Positions 51,124-60,059 of a stretch of DNA of 64,000 bases are shown here, piece by piece (the stretch's first letter is position 1; each line of letters opens with the position of its first letter). Made by a program: the position numbers and the translations under genes. The stretch lies in the NCBI GenBank assembly GCA_016179685.1, contig JACPCR010000066.1, forward strand, positions 16,809-80,808, read 5' to 3'. Below the pieces are notes generated by a model. The model saw only the letters and a program-made list of their open reading frames with translations, was not told where the DNA came from and ran no database searches. The stretch is from Planctomycetota bacterium (GTDB taxonomy: Bacteria; Planctomycetota; PUPC01; JACPCR01).

Positions 51124-52990
51124 GCTTCCTACTGCCGGACAGGTCGAAGCCGCCTCGGGCCTCCTTCAGCATCGGGGTCCCGACGGCAGCGGCGTCTACC
51201 TCAGCCCGGAAGGAGAGGGCCCCCACGCGGCCCTCGGCCATCGCCGGCTCAGCATCATCGATCTCGAAGGCGGCCGGCAGCCGATGACCAATGAGGACGG
51301 CAGCGTCTGGATCACGTTCAACGGAGAAATCTATAATTTTCTGGAACTGCGCCACGACTTGGAAGCGCGAGGCCATCGCTTCCAGACGCGTAGCGATACC
51401 GAGGTCATCCTCCACGCCTACGAAAGCTACGGCGAAGAGTGCGTGCGACGCCTGCGCGGCATGTTCGCCTTCGCCCTCTGGGACAACCGCAGCAAGCGCC
51501 TGCTCCTGGCCCGTGATCGTCTGGGCCAGAAACCGCTGTTCTACTGCCGGCTGGGGGACCTTCTTGCCTTCGCTTCGCAGCCCGGCCCCCTCTTCGCCCT
51601 CTGTCCGATCGAGCGTCGGCTGGACCCGCGCGCCCTCGATGCCTACCTGGCCTATCAGTACGTTCCGCACCCCCTCAGCATCTACGAGGGAATTCAAAAG
51701 CTCCCCCCGGCTCATTATCTGGTATACGAGAACCGACAGGTGCGGCTGGAGGGCTACTGGCAACTCGACCTCGAACGGCGGGAAACGCTATCCGAGGACG
51801 ATGCCTGCCTTCGCCTGCGCGAAGCGCTCCGTGAATCGGTGCGCCTCCGCCTGGTCAGCGACGTCCCCATCGGCGCCTTCCTCAGCGGAGGCATCGATTC
51901 CACCATCATCGTCGGCCTCATGGCCCAGGAAATGGACCGGCCCGTCGAGACCTTCACCATCGGCTTCGATGAGCCCGAATACAACGAGATCGAGTTCGCG
52001 AGAACCGTCTCCCGCCGTTTCTCCACCGCCCACCACGAACTCTTCGTCCGGCCGCAGGCGCTCGAAATCCTGCCTCAGATCGCCGAATGCTTCGATGAGC
52101 CCTTCGCCGATTCCTCCGCCATCCCCACCTACTACCTCTCCCGCCTCACCCGCCAGTCCGTCAAGGTCGCCCTCACCGGCGACGCCGGCGACGAAAACTT
52201 CGCCGGGTACGACCGCTACAAGGCCGTCCGCCTCGCCCGCATCCTCGACCGCGTCCCTGTCGCCCGTTCCCTCCTCGGCCTCGGCCTCTGGCAGAGATGC
52301 CCGGTGCCCGCTCATGCCCGCTCCACCTTCCGGCGCGTCCAACGGCTGCTCGACGGGATCGCCCTTCCCGAGCGACGTCGTTACTTCCGGTGGATCAGCA
52401 TCCTCTCCGACAGGACTCGGCAGCACCTTTACACGCCCGCCTTCCGGGACCGGGTGGCCGCGTTCGACCCCTGCGAGCTCCTGGATCGCCACTTCGCCCG
52501 CGCCGAGGGCCTCGACCCGGTCGCCGCCGCGACCTACGTTGACCTCTGCACCTATCTGCCGGACGATCTTCTCGTGAAGGTCGACGTGACTTCGATGGCC
52601 CATTCTCTCGAGGCCCGCTCACCCTTCCTCGACCACCCGTTCGTCGAGTTGGCCGCCTCGCTCCCGGTCCGCTACAAGCTCCGCGGCTTCCAGGATAAGT
52701 ACATTCTGAAGCGAGCCTTTGCGGACCTTTTTCCGGAAACGGTCCGTCGCCGCAGGAAGATGGGCTTCGGTGTCCCTCTGGCCCGCTGGTTTCGCCATGA
52801 GGTGCGGGAGCTGCTCCGAGACCGGCTTCTGGACGGCTGGGCCACGCGCCAGGGCATTCTTCAGCCCCGGGGAATCCAGCGACTGGTACAGGAACATCTC
52901 GAGGAACGCCGCGACCACAGCCACGCGCTCTGGTCGCTCCTCATGCTGGAGCTTTGGGCCGTACGCCAGCCCTCAGCCGTGATGCTCTGA
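51083..52990 (+). CDS. asnB: Glutamine-hydrolysing asparagine synthetase
   Basis: 635 residues. The start is fixed by MCGICGLVTL: Cys2 becomes the N-terminal nucleophile of the glutaminase domain, with LQHRGPDGSG, HRRLSIIDLEGGRQP and FNGEIYNFLELR. The synthetase half carries the ATP pyrophosphatase loop AFLSGGIDSTIIVGLM and LTGDAGDENFAGYDRYK. It makes asparagine or, in cell-envelope and exopolysaccharide clusters, amidates another acid. The C-terminus includes ARSPFLDHPFVELAASLP and RRRRKMGFGVPLARWF. Its overlap with a hydrolase gene suggests a dedicated pathway rather than housekeeping use. Confidence 0.96.
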   Translation: MCGICGLVTLDRSELPTAGQVEAASGLLQHRGPDGSGVYLSPEGEGPHAALGHRRLSIIDLEGGRQPMTNEDGSVWITFNGEIYNFLELRHDLEARGHRFQTRSDTEVILHAYESYGEECVRRLRGMFAFALWDNRSKRLLLARDRLGQKPLFYCRLGDLLAFASQPGPLFALCPIERRLDPRALDAYLAYQYVPHPLSIYEGIQKLPPAHYLVYENRQVRLEGYWQLDLERRETLSEDDACLRLREALRESVRLRLVSDVPIGAFLSGGIDSTIIVGLMAQEMDRPVETFTIGFDEPEYNEIEFARTVSRRFSTAHHELFVRPQALEILPQIAECFDEPFADSSAIPTYYLSRLTRQSVKVALTGDAGDENFAGYDRYKAVRLARILDRVPVARSLLGLGLWQRCPVPAHARSTFRRVQRLLDGIALPERRRYFRWISILSDRTRQHLYTPAFRDRVAAFDPCELLDRHFARAEGLDPVAAATYVDLCTYLPDDLLVKVDVTSMAHSLEARSPFLDHPFVELAASLPVRYKLRGFQDKYILKRAFADLFPETVRRRRKMGFGVPLARWFRHEVRELLRDRLLDGWATRQGILQPRGIQRLVQEHLEERRDHSHALWSLLMLELWAVRQPSAVML

Positions 52991-53057
52991 TGCGGCAGCG
53001 AAGTTTTTCTGTACCGCTGGTTCGCCCAGCCACACGGGAGTAATCTTGAAATTTGAA

Positions 53058-53100
53058 CATTATGATGTATCATTATTTTAGAAAGTGATACATCATAATG
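53058..53100 (+). promoter_or_regulatory. 15-bp perfect inverted repeat spanning the AAA gene start codon
   Basis: CATTATGATGTATCA (53058-53072) and TGATACATCATAATG (53086-53100) pair exactly around a 13-base AT-rich spacer. The last three bases (53098-53100) are the start codon of the AAA gene. This looks like an operator for self-repression, or an RNA hairpin hiding the start. Confidence 0.75.
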
Positions 53101-54441
53101 ATTTCTAGCATTCTCGATGATCTCAACCCATGGTGGGGGGACCCCCATGCAAAGCCTCGTGCCCATCGCATTCACAGGGACCTGTTTGGTCCCCTTCGTG
53201 ACAGCCTTCTAAAGATGGGTGAACGGAGGGCCATGGTCCTCCTCGGGCCGCGGCAGGTCGGCAAGACCACCCTTCTCCTCCAACTCATCGATTCTCTTCT
53301 TCAGGATGGATTTCCCTCTGGAAACTTGACCTATTTCGACTTTTCCGACGACCGACTCACAGGGTCGTTGTCTCCCCGAGAGGTTGTCCAAATCGTTCCG
53401 ACAACCTGTCAAAAGGATCACCCTCGCATCTTCTTTTTTGACGAAATTTCCCGCTCAAAGCACTGGGACGCATGGCTCAAGCAAGCAGTAGATACGACCG
53501 AACATCGTTATCTTGTCACCGACTCAGCCGCAAGCCTCCTTCGGGAAGGCACGGTAGAATCGGGCCTCGGCCGATGGGATGAGCATCACGTCGAAGGTCT
53601 TTCGTTTACAGAGTTTCTCCGCTTGATGTCCGGAGAGGACAAGCCGGTCCAAGAGATCCTCGGCAAGATTCCGAACGCTCTTGCCCGCTATCTGATTCTT
53701 GGAGGTTTTCCCGAGCACCTCGCAAATCCCGTGACCAGTGAAATTCGCCGACGCCTCCGCAGTGATATCGCCGATCGTGCGATCCTCCGGGACCTCGCCC
53801 GGCGCAAGGTCCGCGATCTCGAACGCATCAGGGAATTGTTCGTTTGTCTCGTGCAGGATTCAGGGGCGATCCTTGACGTCCGCGCCCGGGCCGAGGCCCT
53901 CAAGGCCGACACAGGCGGGGCGGACCCTCGCTCGGTCAGGAGTTGGGTCCGAATCCTGGAAGAGACGCAACTCCTCTTCCATCTGCCTCGCCTGGCGGGC
54001 AGCCCAATGGCAAAGCTGAAGAGCAGTAGCCGACTCAAGGTATACGCCTCAGACCATGGCTTGATCTTCGCCTTCTCAGCATCCGCCGACCCTCTGCTGA
54101 AACCGCGGGACAGGGGACGGATTTTCGAGGCGGTCGTATTCCGCCACTTGCGGGCCCTCGCCCAAGACGCCGATGGCTCGCTTGCCTACTTCCGTAGGGA
54201 CGAGGACCATGAGATCGACTTCATCCTGGATTCGCGTAGGGAAAGGATCGGAATCGAGGTAACGGCAAGCCGGGACCCGGATGCTCGCAAGGTCGGCCGG
54301 CTCCGCCACGCGGGTCAATTGTGCAAGGCCGACCGGCTCTTCCTCATCCATGACGGGTTCGAGCGCAAAGGGGAGCAAGGAATCGAGTTCGTCTCCATAC
54401 AGAAATTCCTTCTCACTCCAATGGAGTCTTTGAAACTATGA
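53098..54441 (+). CDS. AAA ATPase with C-terminal DUF4143 nuclease-like domain
   Basis: 447 residues from ATG 53098. Walker A GPRQVGKTTLLLQL, Walker B-type RIFFFDEI, sensor segment RYLVTDSAASLLREG, and the later SFTEFLRLMSG pattern are those of the AAA_14/DUF4143 family. The C-terminal domain ends with SLAYFRRDEDHEIDFILDSR and GIEVTASRDPD, where D-x-E/E-(V)-x-(A/K) resembles a PD-(D/E)xK-like core, although the canonical Lys is replaced. Such proteins are often scattered by transfer and some act in conflict systems. It shares a 4-base ATGA overlap with the next gene. Confidence 0.85.
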   Translation: MISSILDDLNPWWGDPHAKPRAHRIHRDLFGPLRDSLLKMGERRAMVLLGPRQVGKTTLLLQLIDSLLQDGFPSGNLTYFDFSDDRLTGSLSPREVVQIVPTTCQKDHPRIFFFDEISRSKHWDAWLKQAVDTTEHRYLVTDSAASLLREGTVESGLGRWDEHHVEGLSFTEFLRLMSGEDKPVQEILGKIPNALARYLILGGFPEHLANPVTSEIRRRLRSDIADRAILRDLARRKVRDLERIRELFVCLVQDSGAILDVRARAEALKADTGGADPRSVRSWVRILEETQLLFHLPRLAGSPMAKLKSSSRLKVYASDHGLIFAFSASADPLLKPRDRGRIFEAVVFRHLRALAQDADGSLAYFRRDEDHEIDFILDSRRERIGIEVTASRDPDARKVGRLRHAGQLCKADRLFLIHDGFERKGEQGIEFVSIQKFLLTPMESLKL

Positions 54442-55640
54442 GCGCGTACGGGCTCCCTCTCGGCAAGACCGAAAGCCAGAAACTTGAATTCAAGAGCAAG
54501 GATGTTTTGCAGGATCTCTCTCATGTGGGGCGTGAAGTCACCGCGATGCTCAACGCGAGAGAAGGCGGGGTTGTCTGGATCGGGATCGCTGAAGAACAGG
54601 GGAGAGCCGTTCGAGTCGAGTCCATCGATGACCCTCAATTACAAGTCGGCCGTCTGCGCGATCATCTGCTCGACTCCATCGAGCCGTCACCCCGCGAGGA
54701 GGTGAAAGTAACCCAGGTCTCGGCAGGGAATGATCAACAGCTCCTTTGGATTCAGGTGACTCCGGCCCTGAATCGGCAACCCTACGCCCATCTCAAGGGA
54801 ACTGGCCGACACTACTTGGTCCGCGTGGCCGATCGAATCCGGCTCATGACCCGAGAAGAAATACGGGAGAAGTACAAGAAGTACAAAGCGATAGGGGCGG
54901 GCACATCGAAACAGCGGGTAGGATTGTCCTCCGCCCGTGGCAAGATTTATGCGAAACGCGAGGGGGCCGGGAAGGAGGGAAAGGCTCAACTCTGGCTCAT
55001 GATCAGACCTGAATCAGACCTCGGCATCAACCGGCTCGAACAGTTCGAGGAAATCCTCCAAGATCCCATCCAAACGGGTAATCGCATCAACGGCTGGAAC
55101 TTTGCGAACCCGTATGAAAGACCCACGTTGGGAAACGGCAAGATTATCCAGGAGCATCCCTTTGGTCCCCGCCTCGAAATCCGCAGTAGCGGCGAGATCA
55201 CCTTCACCGTTCCCCAAAAGGCGCTCCATCACAGCCCAACAGGACCACTCGTGTCCGAAAAAGAGATCTGGCCGTTCTGTCTCCTCGAATATCCCACTTC
55301 GGTCTTCCGGCTGGCCTCAACTATCTACAAGCAGATGCTTCCCGATTCTGGTGATCCGGTGTGGTCGGACTTTGCGATTTTCAAGGTCAGAGGATGGCTC
55401 TTGCGTCCGTACTCCCCCTACTCCGTCGGGTTTGAATTTGGTAACTCGAAGACGTATGAAGAGGCCGAGGACTTGATCCTTGTCAATGCGCCTTTCCAAT
55501 TCAGCAGGGAGGAAATCATCGAAACTCCCGACCGCTGTGCCTTTCGGATTCTCTGCTCCGCGTACGCTGCGTTCTCCTTCGGTGTGGAAATGCTCCCCAT
55601 AGAATTCGACCGCGGGACCGGTAGGCTCACGATGAGATGA
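54438..55640 (+). CDS. AlbA_2 (Schlafen-type) DNA-binding-domain protein
   Basis: 400 residues starting in the ATGA overlap with the AAA gene. Residues 10-130 show the AlbA_2 pattern: ESQKLEFKSKDVLQDLSHVG, then REVTAMLNAREGGVVWIGI, later YLVRVADRIRLMTREEI. The remaining 260 residues form an uncharacterised beta-rich region (PFGPRLEIRSSGEITFTVPQ, VWSDFAIFKVRGWLLRPYSP) with no known catalytic motif. AlbA_2 proteins bind nucleic acid and several are regulators or defence factors. The strict coupling indicates a two-protein system. Confidence 0.85.
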   Translation: MSAYGLPLGKTESQKLEFKSKDVLQDLSHVGREVTAMLNAREGGVVWIGIAEEQGRAVRVESIDDPQLQVGRLRDHLLDSIEPSPREEVKVTQVSAGNDQQLLWIQVTPALNRQPYAHLKGTGRHYLVRVADRIRLMTREEIREKYKKYKAIGAGTSKQRVGLSSARGKIYAKREGAGKEGKAQLWLMIRPESDLGINRLEQFEEILQDPIQTGNRINGWNFANPYERPTLGNGKIIQEHPFGPRLEIRSSGEITFTVPQKALHHSPTGPLVSEKEIWPFCLLEYPTSVFRLASTIYKQMLPDSGDPVWSDFAIFKVRGWLLRPYSPYSVGFEFGNSKTYEEAEDLILVNAPFQFSREEIIETPDRCAFRILCSAYAAFSFGVEMLPIEFDRGTGRLTMR

Positions 55641-55654
55641 TATAACCCGATCCA

Positions 55655-55778
55655 GGTAAAGAGATTCTTCATCATCGACCCGAGGGGCGATTTCTGCCAC
55701 CGCCAAGACGTCGTGGCCGGACCCGCGGAGCGCCTTCACCACCGAGAAATCGCCGCTTTCGTCGGCCAGGAACCTCAT
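55655..55778 (-). pseudogene. Truncated DUF5615 (PIN-like) toxin gene
   Basis: From ATG 55778 the first 40 residues read MRFLADESGDFSVVKALRGS, then GHDVLAVAEIAPRVDDEES, the hallmark start of DUF5615 PIN-like proteins (MRFLADEN...L-x-x-GHDV). After about residue 42 the frame runs antisense into the AlbA_2 gene, so the rest of the toxin is gone. The AAA/AlbA_2 module probably arrived here and cut the gene. Confidence 0.72.
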
Positions 55779-55989
55779 GATCTACCGAGACCGCCGCCTT
55801 GCTGGAACAGCATGCGGCAACGTCTCTTCATGGATGACCTCCCACGGGATTGCCTTTCCACATGGTGGAGAAGGCCGTGGTTCCCATGGCCTCTCTGACT
55901 GGCCGAAAAGAAATGCTGCTGACTGCCAGTTCTCCGAGTCGGGGCTTGACGTTCTCATGCTGCCTGCCCGGATATCGCCACGAGCCTAT

Positions 55990-56165
55990 CGTCCACGGGT
56001 CGCTTGTCCTCTGAACCCGGAGGCTACCGGCCGGATGGCGTGTTTGCCAGTCGAAGGAGGTCCGGGCCATGGCACGGTCGGACTCCGGCACAAGGACCCT
56101 CGCCGCGTCGCCCAGCATAGGGATGTTCGGATTGTGGCTCACGAAGATGAATAGATTTTGAAATT
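55990..56165 (-). pseudogene. SMC/RecF-like ATPase remnant (H-loop region)
   Basis: Leftward frame gives NLFIFVSHNPNIPMLGDAAR then VLVPESDRAMAR, typical of the final strand and His loop (SHN/THN-PNIPV-x-GDAE) of AAA-type SMC or OLD-like ATPases. No Walker A or upstream sequence exists. Fragment only. Confidence 0.6.
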
Positions 56166-56188
56166 TCGCCGGGGTTTCCTATAGTATC

Positions 56189-56265
56189 AGCGAAGCGCTG
56201 CCTCGAACCGCTCCGCGTGGCACGATCGACCAGAACCGAAATGGGATACGGCAAGCGCTTCGCTA
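56189..56265. repeat. Dispersed repeat R3, copy 1
   Basis: A 77-base element with perfect inverted ends: AGCGAAGCGCT at the left and AGCGCTTCGCT at the right. The interior contains GCCTCGAACCGCTCCGCGTG and GGGATACGGCA. A diverged copy lies at 61423-61498 in the same orientation. The size and terminal inverted repeats suggest a MITE-like element. Confidence 0.75.
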
Positions 56266-56291
56266 AGGGGACAGCGCTTCGCTATCCGATC

Positions 56292-56738
56292 ATGCAACAT
56301 CAGGATACTCGCTCCATCGCGGCCCTCCTGCTGGCCTGGCTCGTCCCTGGCATGGGGCATTGCTACCTCGGCTGGCGGCAGAGAGGCGTCTTGATTTTCC
56401 TCCTCCTCGTGCCTCTCTATCTCTTCGGACTCTATCTCGGATCCCGGTCCGCCATCAACCCGGAACGCATCCTGGCTTGCCGGGACAACCCGGATGCCCG
56501 TCCGCCGATCAGCATCATCTCCCCCCGGAATCATCCCGTTTACTTCCTGATTCAATCGCTGGCGGGGCTTCCCACTTTGGCCGCCGCGGCGTTGAACCGC
56601 GGCGCAGTGACGGACAGTCCGACCATCATCACGGACCTGGGGCTACTGATCACCTGCGTCGTAGGGGCGCTGAACCTGATTCTCATGGTGGACGCATTTT
56701 GCGCGATGCCTTTCAATGAGCAACGAACGAATCCTTAA
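56292..56738 (+). CDS. Small multi-pass membrane protein (DUF6677-like)
   Basis: 148 residues from ATG 56292. Hydrophobic segments at about 10-25, 33-54, 80-100 and 115-135. The opening SIAALLLAWLVPGMGHCYLG is characteristic of membrane proteins of the TM2/DUF6677 type. It overlaps the next gene by 23 bases and starts a three-gene operon with the phosphodiesterase. Function unknown. Confidence 0.75.
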   Translation: MQHQDTRSIAALLLAWLVPGMGHCYLGWRQRGVLIFLLLVPLYLFGLYLGSRSAINPERILACRDNPDARPPISIISPRNHPVYFLIQSLAGLPTLAAAALNRGAVTDSPTIITDLGLLITCVVGALNLILMVDAFCAMPFNEQRTNP

Positions 56739-56907
56739 GTATCTTGTCGCCTTTCTCCTCTGTGCCGTCGTCTCCACGGTCTATACCATGACCAAGTGCA
56801 CCGGCGTCCGCCGGATTCTACGCGAAAGCCTCATCACCTTCGGCTACATTGCTGGCGTCATGCTTGCCGCCGCCGTCGTCGTCCATCTCCTCAGCCTCCT
56901 CAAATGA
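56716..56907 (+). CDS. Tiny two-helix membrane protein
   Basis: 63 residues, two hydrophobic helices (LKYLVAFLLCAVVSTVYTM and FGYIAGVMLAAAVVVHLLSL) with a short basic loop. Overlaps both neighbours (23 bases before, ATGA after), which supports it as a real gene. No family known. Confidence 0.75.
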   Translation: MSNERILKYLVAFLLCAVVSTVYTMTKCTGVRRILRESLITFGYIAGVMLAAAVVVHLLSLLK

Positions 56908-58955
56908 AACCCCACCGCGTCTCCCGGAAAATAAGAATGAACCTTTGCCTCAACCGCACCGGGCCATGCGGCGCGGTCGCCCGCACGCTCGCTGCCTGGT
57001 CAGCTCTTTTCCTGGCCCTTGCCGCGCCCTTCTCCGAAGCTGCATCCCCGGCCTACCCGGCCGCGCCCCCCCGAGACGTTTACGTGCTCCTGATCGTCCT
57101 GGACGGCGTGCCGCGGGACTTTTTCAACCGGCTTCTCGACGAAGGGCGTCTTCCCCAGTGTCAGGCGCACCTCGTCGAGCGCGGCTGCCGCGTCCGCCAC
57201 GGTCTCTCCGTCTTCCCCACAGTCACCTTTCCCGCCCAGACCGGGGCCGTCACCGGCCTCTTTCCCGGGCACAGCTCCATTCCCGGCCTGAAGTGGATGG
57301 AACGTGACCGGCAGAAGATTCGGCACTATCTGGTTGCTGACTTCTGGCGATTTGAAGACGACCTGCTTCTCTATTCCCCTCAGCTCATGGACTTCGGGCG
57401 TCTCATGAGGCGGCCCGAGACCATTTTTTCTCGTCTGAGGGGCAGCCCCACCGCCTCCGTTCAGCAGATCGTCGGCCGAGAGGCCGCCACGGCCAAGTTT
57501 TTCCCCTTCGAGTTCGGGCTCACCAAGTTGGGCGGGCACATGCCCCACGACACGGACGAGGCCATCACGAGCTACCTGTGCACGGCCTACGCCGATCGGG
57601 CCCGCCAGCCGCGTTTCACCTTTTGCTGCTACCCCGATTTCGACTGCCAGGTCCACCTCTCCGGCCTGGATTCGAAGGAAGCCAGCCGGACGCTCGAGGA
57701 GTTCGACGGCCAGCTTGGGGCGATTGTGGAGGCCATGAAACGAGGCGGCATCTATGACCGGAGCTATATTCTCCTCGCCTCGGACCACGGCAACACCCCC
57801 GTCGGCGTCAACAAGGTCGTTCATTTCGTCCACGCCCTCGAATCCTTCGGCCTCAAGCCCAAGCACCGCACCGAGCGAGACTTCAACTCCTTTGTCGCCT
57901 GGAACGCTCTCAATTCCGTTGCTCTTTACATCGCGGACCCCGAGCGTGGCTGGAGCGTCCGGCCCTCCTACGACACCCTCCGGGCCTTCCCCCTGCGCAA
58001 GGGTGGCCGCAGGGACGACCTCCTTCAGTTCCTTGTCACGCGGCCCGGGACGGACGTTCTCCTCGTGCAAGACGGGCCCGGTCGCGTCCGCGTGGTGCAG
58101 GCCGAATCCGAGCTCCTCATCACCCGCCGGATTTTCCTCGGTGAAGCCTATTACGCCCTTCAGGTCACTCGCGGCGATCGGGACCCCTGGGGTTACCTCG
58201 AGCATCCCGATCTGGCCCGAATGGTCCGCTCCGGCGAGTTCTTCTCCTCCGGCGAGTGGCTGCTCCCGAGCCTGGAGACCCGCTACCCCGACGCCGTCGT
58301 CCAGTCCGTCCAGATTTTCGACAACTTCCGCACGGGCGACGTCCAGGTCTCCCTCCAGCCGGGCTGGAAGGTCAAACCTTCCCGCTACGTCGCCACCCAC
58401 GGGTCGATGATGGCCTCGGACATGAACGTGCCTCTCTTCATATCGGGGCCCGACATCCGGCAGAGCGAAATCGCCTGCGCTCGACTCACCGATATCTATC
58501 CCACCCTGCTGCGCATCTTCGGCCTGGAAGTCCCCTTCGGCAGCATGGACGGGCGGCCCCTCGATGAGATTCTTCCGGCTGAACTGGCGTCCCAGGGCGA
58601 TCCCAACGAGGAGCGCCGCACGGCCTTGCTTCCCGCCGTCCGCCAGCTCTGGCGTGACGACAGCCAGCCCGACCCAGCGGACCTGGGCCTTCCGCAGGAC
58701 GTGCGGAAGTTCCTGAGGCAGACGAGCGGCAGGCAGCGCCACCGGCTGGCAGAATTTCTCCGGACGACGAAGGAACGCCTTTCGGCCCGACTTCGCGAGA
58801 TGCGCGAAAAGAATACTTTGGCGCGCCACCACGGTCTCGAGGAACAGTTCGAGGAGAGTGAGGCGGACCTCGAGCGCATGATCGTCTGGCTGAATGGAAA
58901 CGACGGGAAAGACTCTGTCGATCCTACTTCACGAGGCCAGGTTGAGACCCAGTAG
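56904..58955 (+). CDS. Secreted type I phosphodiesterase/alkaline phosphatase superfamily protein
   Basis: 683 residues from ATG 56904, in a 4-base overlap; ATG 56937 is an alternative giving a shorter signal peptide (VARTLAAWSALFLALAAPFS). Motifs: LIVLDGVPRDFF (metal Asp), FPTVTFPAQTGAVTGLFPGH with the nucleophile Thr, DHGNTPVG, and a late HGSMMASDMNVPLFISGPDI, matching nucleotide pyrophosphatase/phosphodiesterase proteins. The last 120 residues are a charged helical tail (RLAEFLRTTKERLSARLREM). It acts in the periplasm, on a phosphodiester or phosphate ester not identifiable from sequence. Confidence 0.88.
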   Translation: MKPHRVSRKIRMNLCLNRTGPCGAVARTLAAWSALFLALAAPFSEAASPAYPAAPPRDVYVLLIVLDGVPRDFFNRLLDEGRLPQCQAHLVERGCRVRHGLSVFPTVTFPAQTGAVTGLFPGHSSIPGLKWMERDRQKIRHYLVADFWRFEDDLLLYSPQLMDFGRLMRRPETIFSRLRGSPTASVQQIVGREAATAKFFPFEFGLTKLGGHMPHDTDEAITSYLCTAYADRARQPRFTFCCYPDFDCQVHLSGLDSKEASRTLEEFDGQLGAIVEAMKRGGIYDRSYILLASDHGNTPVGVNKVVHFVHALESFGLKPKHRTERDFNSFVAWNALNSVALYIADPERGWSVRPSYDTLRAFPLRKGGRRDDLLQFLVTRPGTDVLLVQDGPGRVRVVQAESELLITRRIFLGEAYYALQVTRGDRDPWGYLEHPDLARMVRSGEFFSSGEWLLPSLETRYPDAVVQSVQIFDNFRTGDVQVSLQPGWKVKPSRYVATHGSMMASDMNVPLFISGPDIRQSEIACARLTDIYPTLLRIFGLEVPFGSMDGRPLDEILPAELASQGDPNEERRTALLPAVRQLWRDDSQPDPADLGLPQDVRKFLRQTSGRQRHRLAEFLRTTKERLSARLREMREKNTLARHHGLEEQFEESEADLERMIVWLNGNDGKDSVDPTSRGQVETQ

Positions 58956-58989
58956 CAGGAGTTTGGATGCGTCGGATGACTCGAGAGAT

Positions 58990-59199
58990 GTGAGGAAATT
59001 CCGGCGCAGGCTTCTCACCCGCCGGGACTTCGTCGCCTCATTCGGCGCACGGATCATCGGTGGCACGGGCTACACCCGCTTTGTCGACGGCCTCAAAGAG
59101 TGGAACGGCCGATGGATATGCACGGGCCGGGGGCTCGGTAACCTCATGGGCATCCGGTTCAACTGCCGGCCCGAGGTGAGCCTCCTCACCCTGCAATGA
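58990..59199 (+). pseudogene. Metallophosphoesterase remnant with large internal deletion
   Basis: Possible GTG start at 58990: VRKFRRRLLTRRDFVASFGA looks like the twin-arginine-type N-terminus of YkuE/YaeI-like phosphoesterases. It is joined directly to IIGGTGYTRFVDGLKEWNGR then WICTGRGLGNLMGIRFNCRP and EVSLLTL, the typical end of the same family. The entire metal-binding core is absent, so a 5'-3' internal deletion is the simplest explanation. Confidence 0.65.
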
Positions 59200-59276
59200 G
59201 ATGTTCGGAACGTATTTCAGAACGGGAGTGCGGGACCACCCCCGGTCCGAATGGCTCGTCCTCCTCTCATCGTGCT

Positions 59277-60059
59277 ATGACCTTCGTCGGCACCTCCGGC
59301 TACAGCTTTCGCGACTGGGTCGGCCCCTTCTATCCTGAGGGCCTCGCCGGCCGTGACATGCTGGCCTTCTACGCCCGCCAATTCGACACCGTCGAGCTGA
59401 ACTTCACTTACTACCGCATACCCGAGGCCCCGATGATGGCTCGCATCGCCGAGGCCGTGCCGGATTCTTTCCGGTTCTTCGTCAAGGCCAACGAGGCCAC
59501 GACCCACCGGCGCGACCGCGCGGCGGCCCCGTCATTCCTCGAGGCCATCGAGCCGCTTCGGGCCTCTGGGAAGCTGGCTGGACTCCTTGCCCAGTTCCCT
59601 TACTCCTTCAAGAATCAAGAAGGGTCCCGCCGCTACCTCTTCGAGCTTCGGGAAGACTTCTCCGCGGAGAACGTCGTCGTCGAGTTTCGGCATCGGGGCT
59701 GGGTCCGTGAGCCCATCTTCGACCTGCTCGAGCGCCTCCGGATGGGCTTCTGCTGCGTGGACGAGCCGGACCTGCCGGGACTGTTGCCGCGCCTGGCGCG
59801 GGCGACTTCGGACACCGCCTATGTCCGCTTCCACAGCCGAGACGCGGGCAAGTGGTTCAGCGGCGACGCGCAGCAGAGGTATCACTACCTCTACTCTCCG
59901 GAAGAGCTTCAAGAGTGGCTGCCCAGGGCCCAGGCTCTCGTCCATGACCCCAAGGTCGCCAACCTGTTTGTCTTTTTCAACAACTGCCACGCCGGGCACG
60001 CCGCCGCCAACGCCCTGCAGTTCCAGAAAATGCTCCAGGAGGCCGGGCTGCTCTCGTAA
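59277..60059 (+). CDS. DUF72-family protein
   Basis: 260 residues from ATG 59277. DUF72 features: FVGTSGYSFRDWVGPFYPEG, LAFYARQFDTVELNFTYYRI, FVKANEATTHRRD, VVVEFRHRGWVREPIFDLLE and FVFFNNCHAGHAAANALQF. It forms a TIM-barrel-like fold; the biochemical role of the family is not established. No gene neighbour suggests a pathway. Confidence 0.93.
   Translation: MTFVGTSGYSFRDWVGPFYPEGLAGRDMLAFYARQFDTVELNFTYYRIPEAPMMARIAEAVPDSFRFFVKANEATTHRRDRAAAPSFLEAIEPLRASGKLAGLLAQFPYSFKNQEGSRRYLFELREDFSAENVVVEFRHRGWVREPIFDLLERLRMGFCCVDEPDLPGLLPRLARATSDTAYVRFHSRDAGKWFSGDAQQRYHYLYSPEELQEWLPRAQALVHDPKVANLFVFFNNCHAGHAAANALQFQKMLQEAGLLS

Noticed and set aside
57000..58832. 610-codon open frame opposite the phosphodiesterase
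   Set aside because: Shadow frame; the + strand protein has all family motifs.
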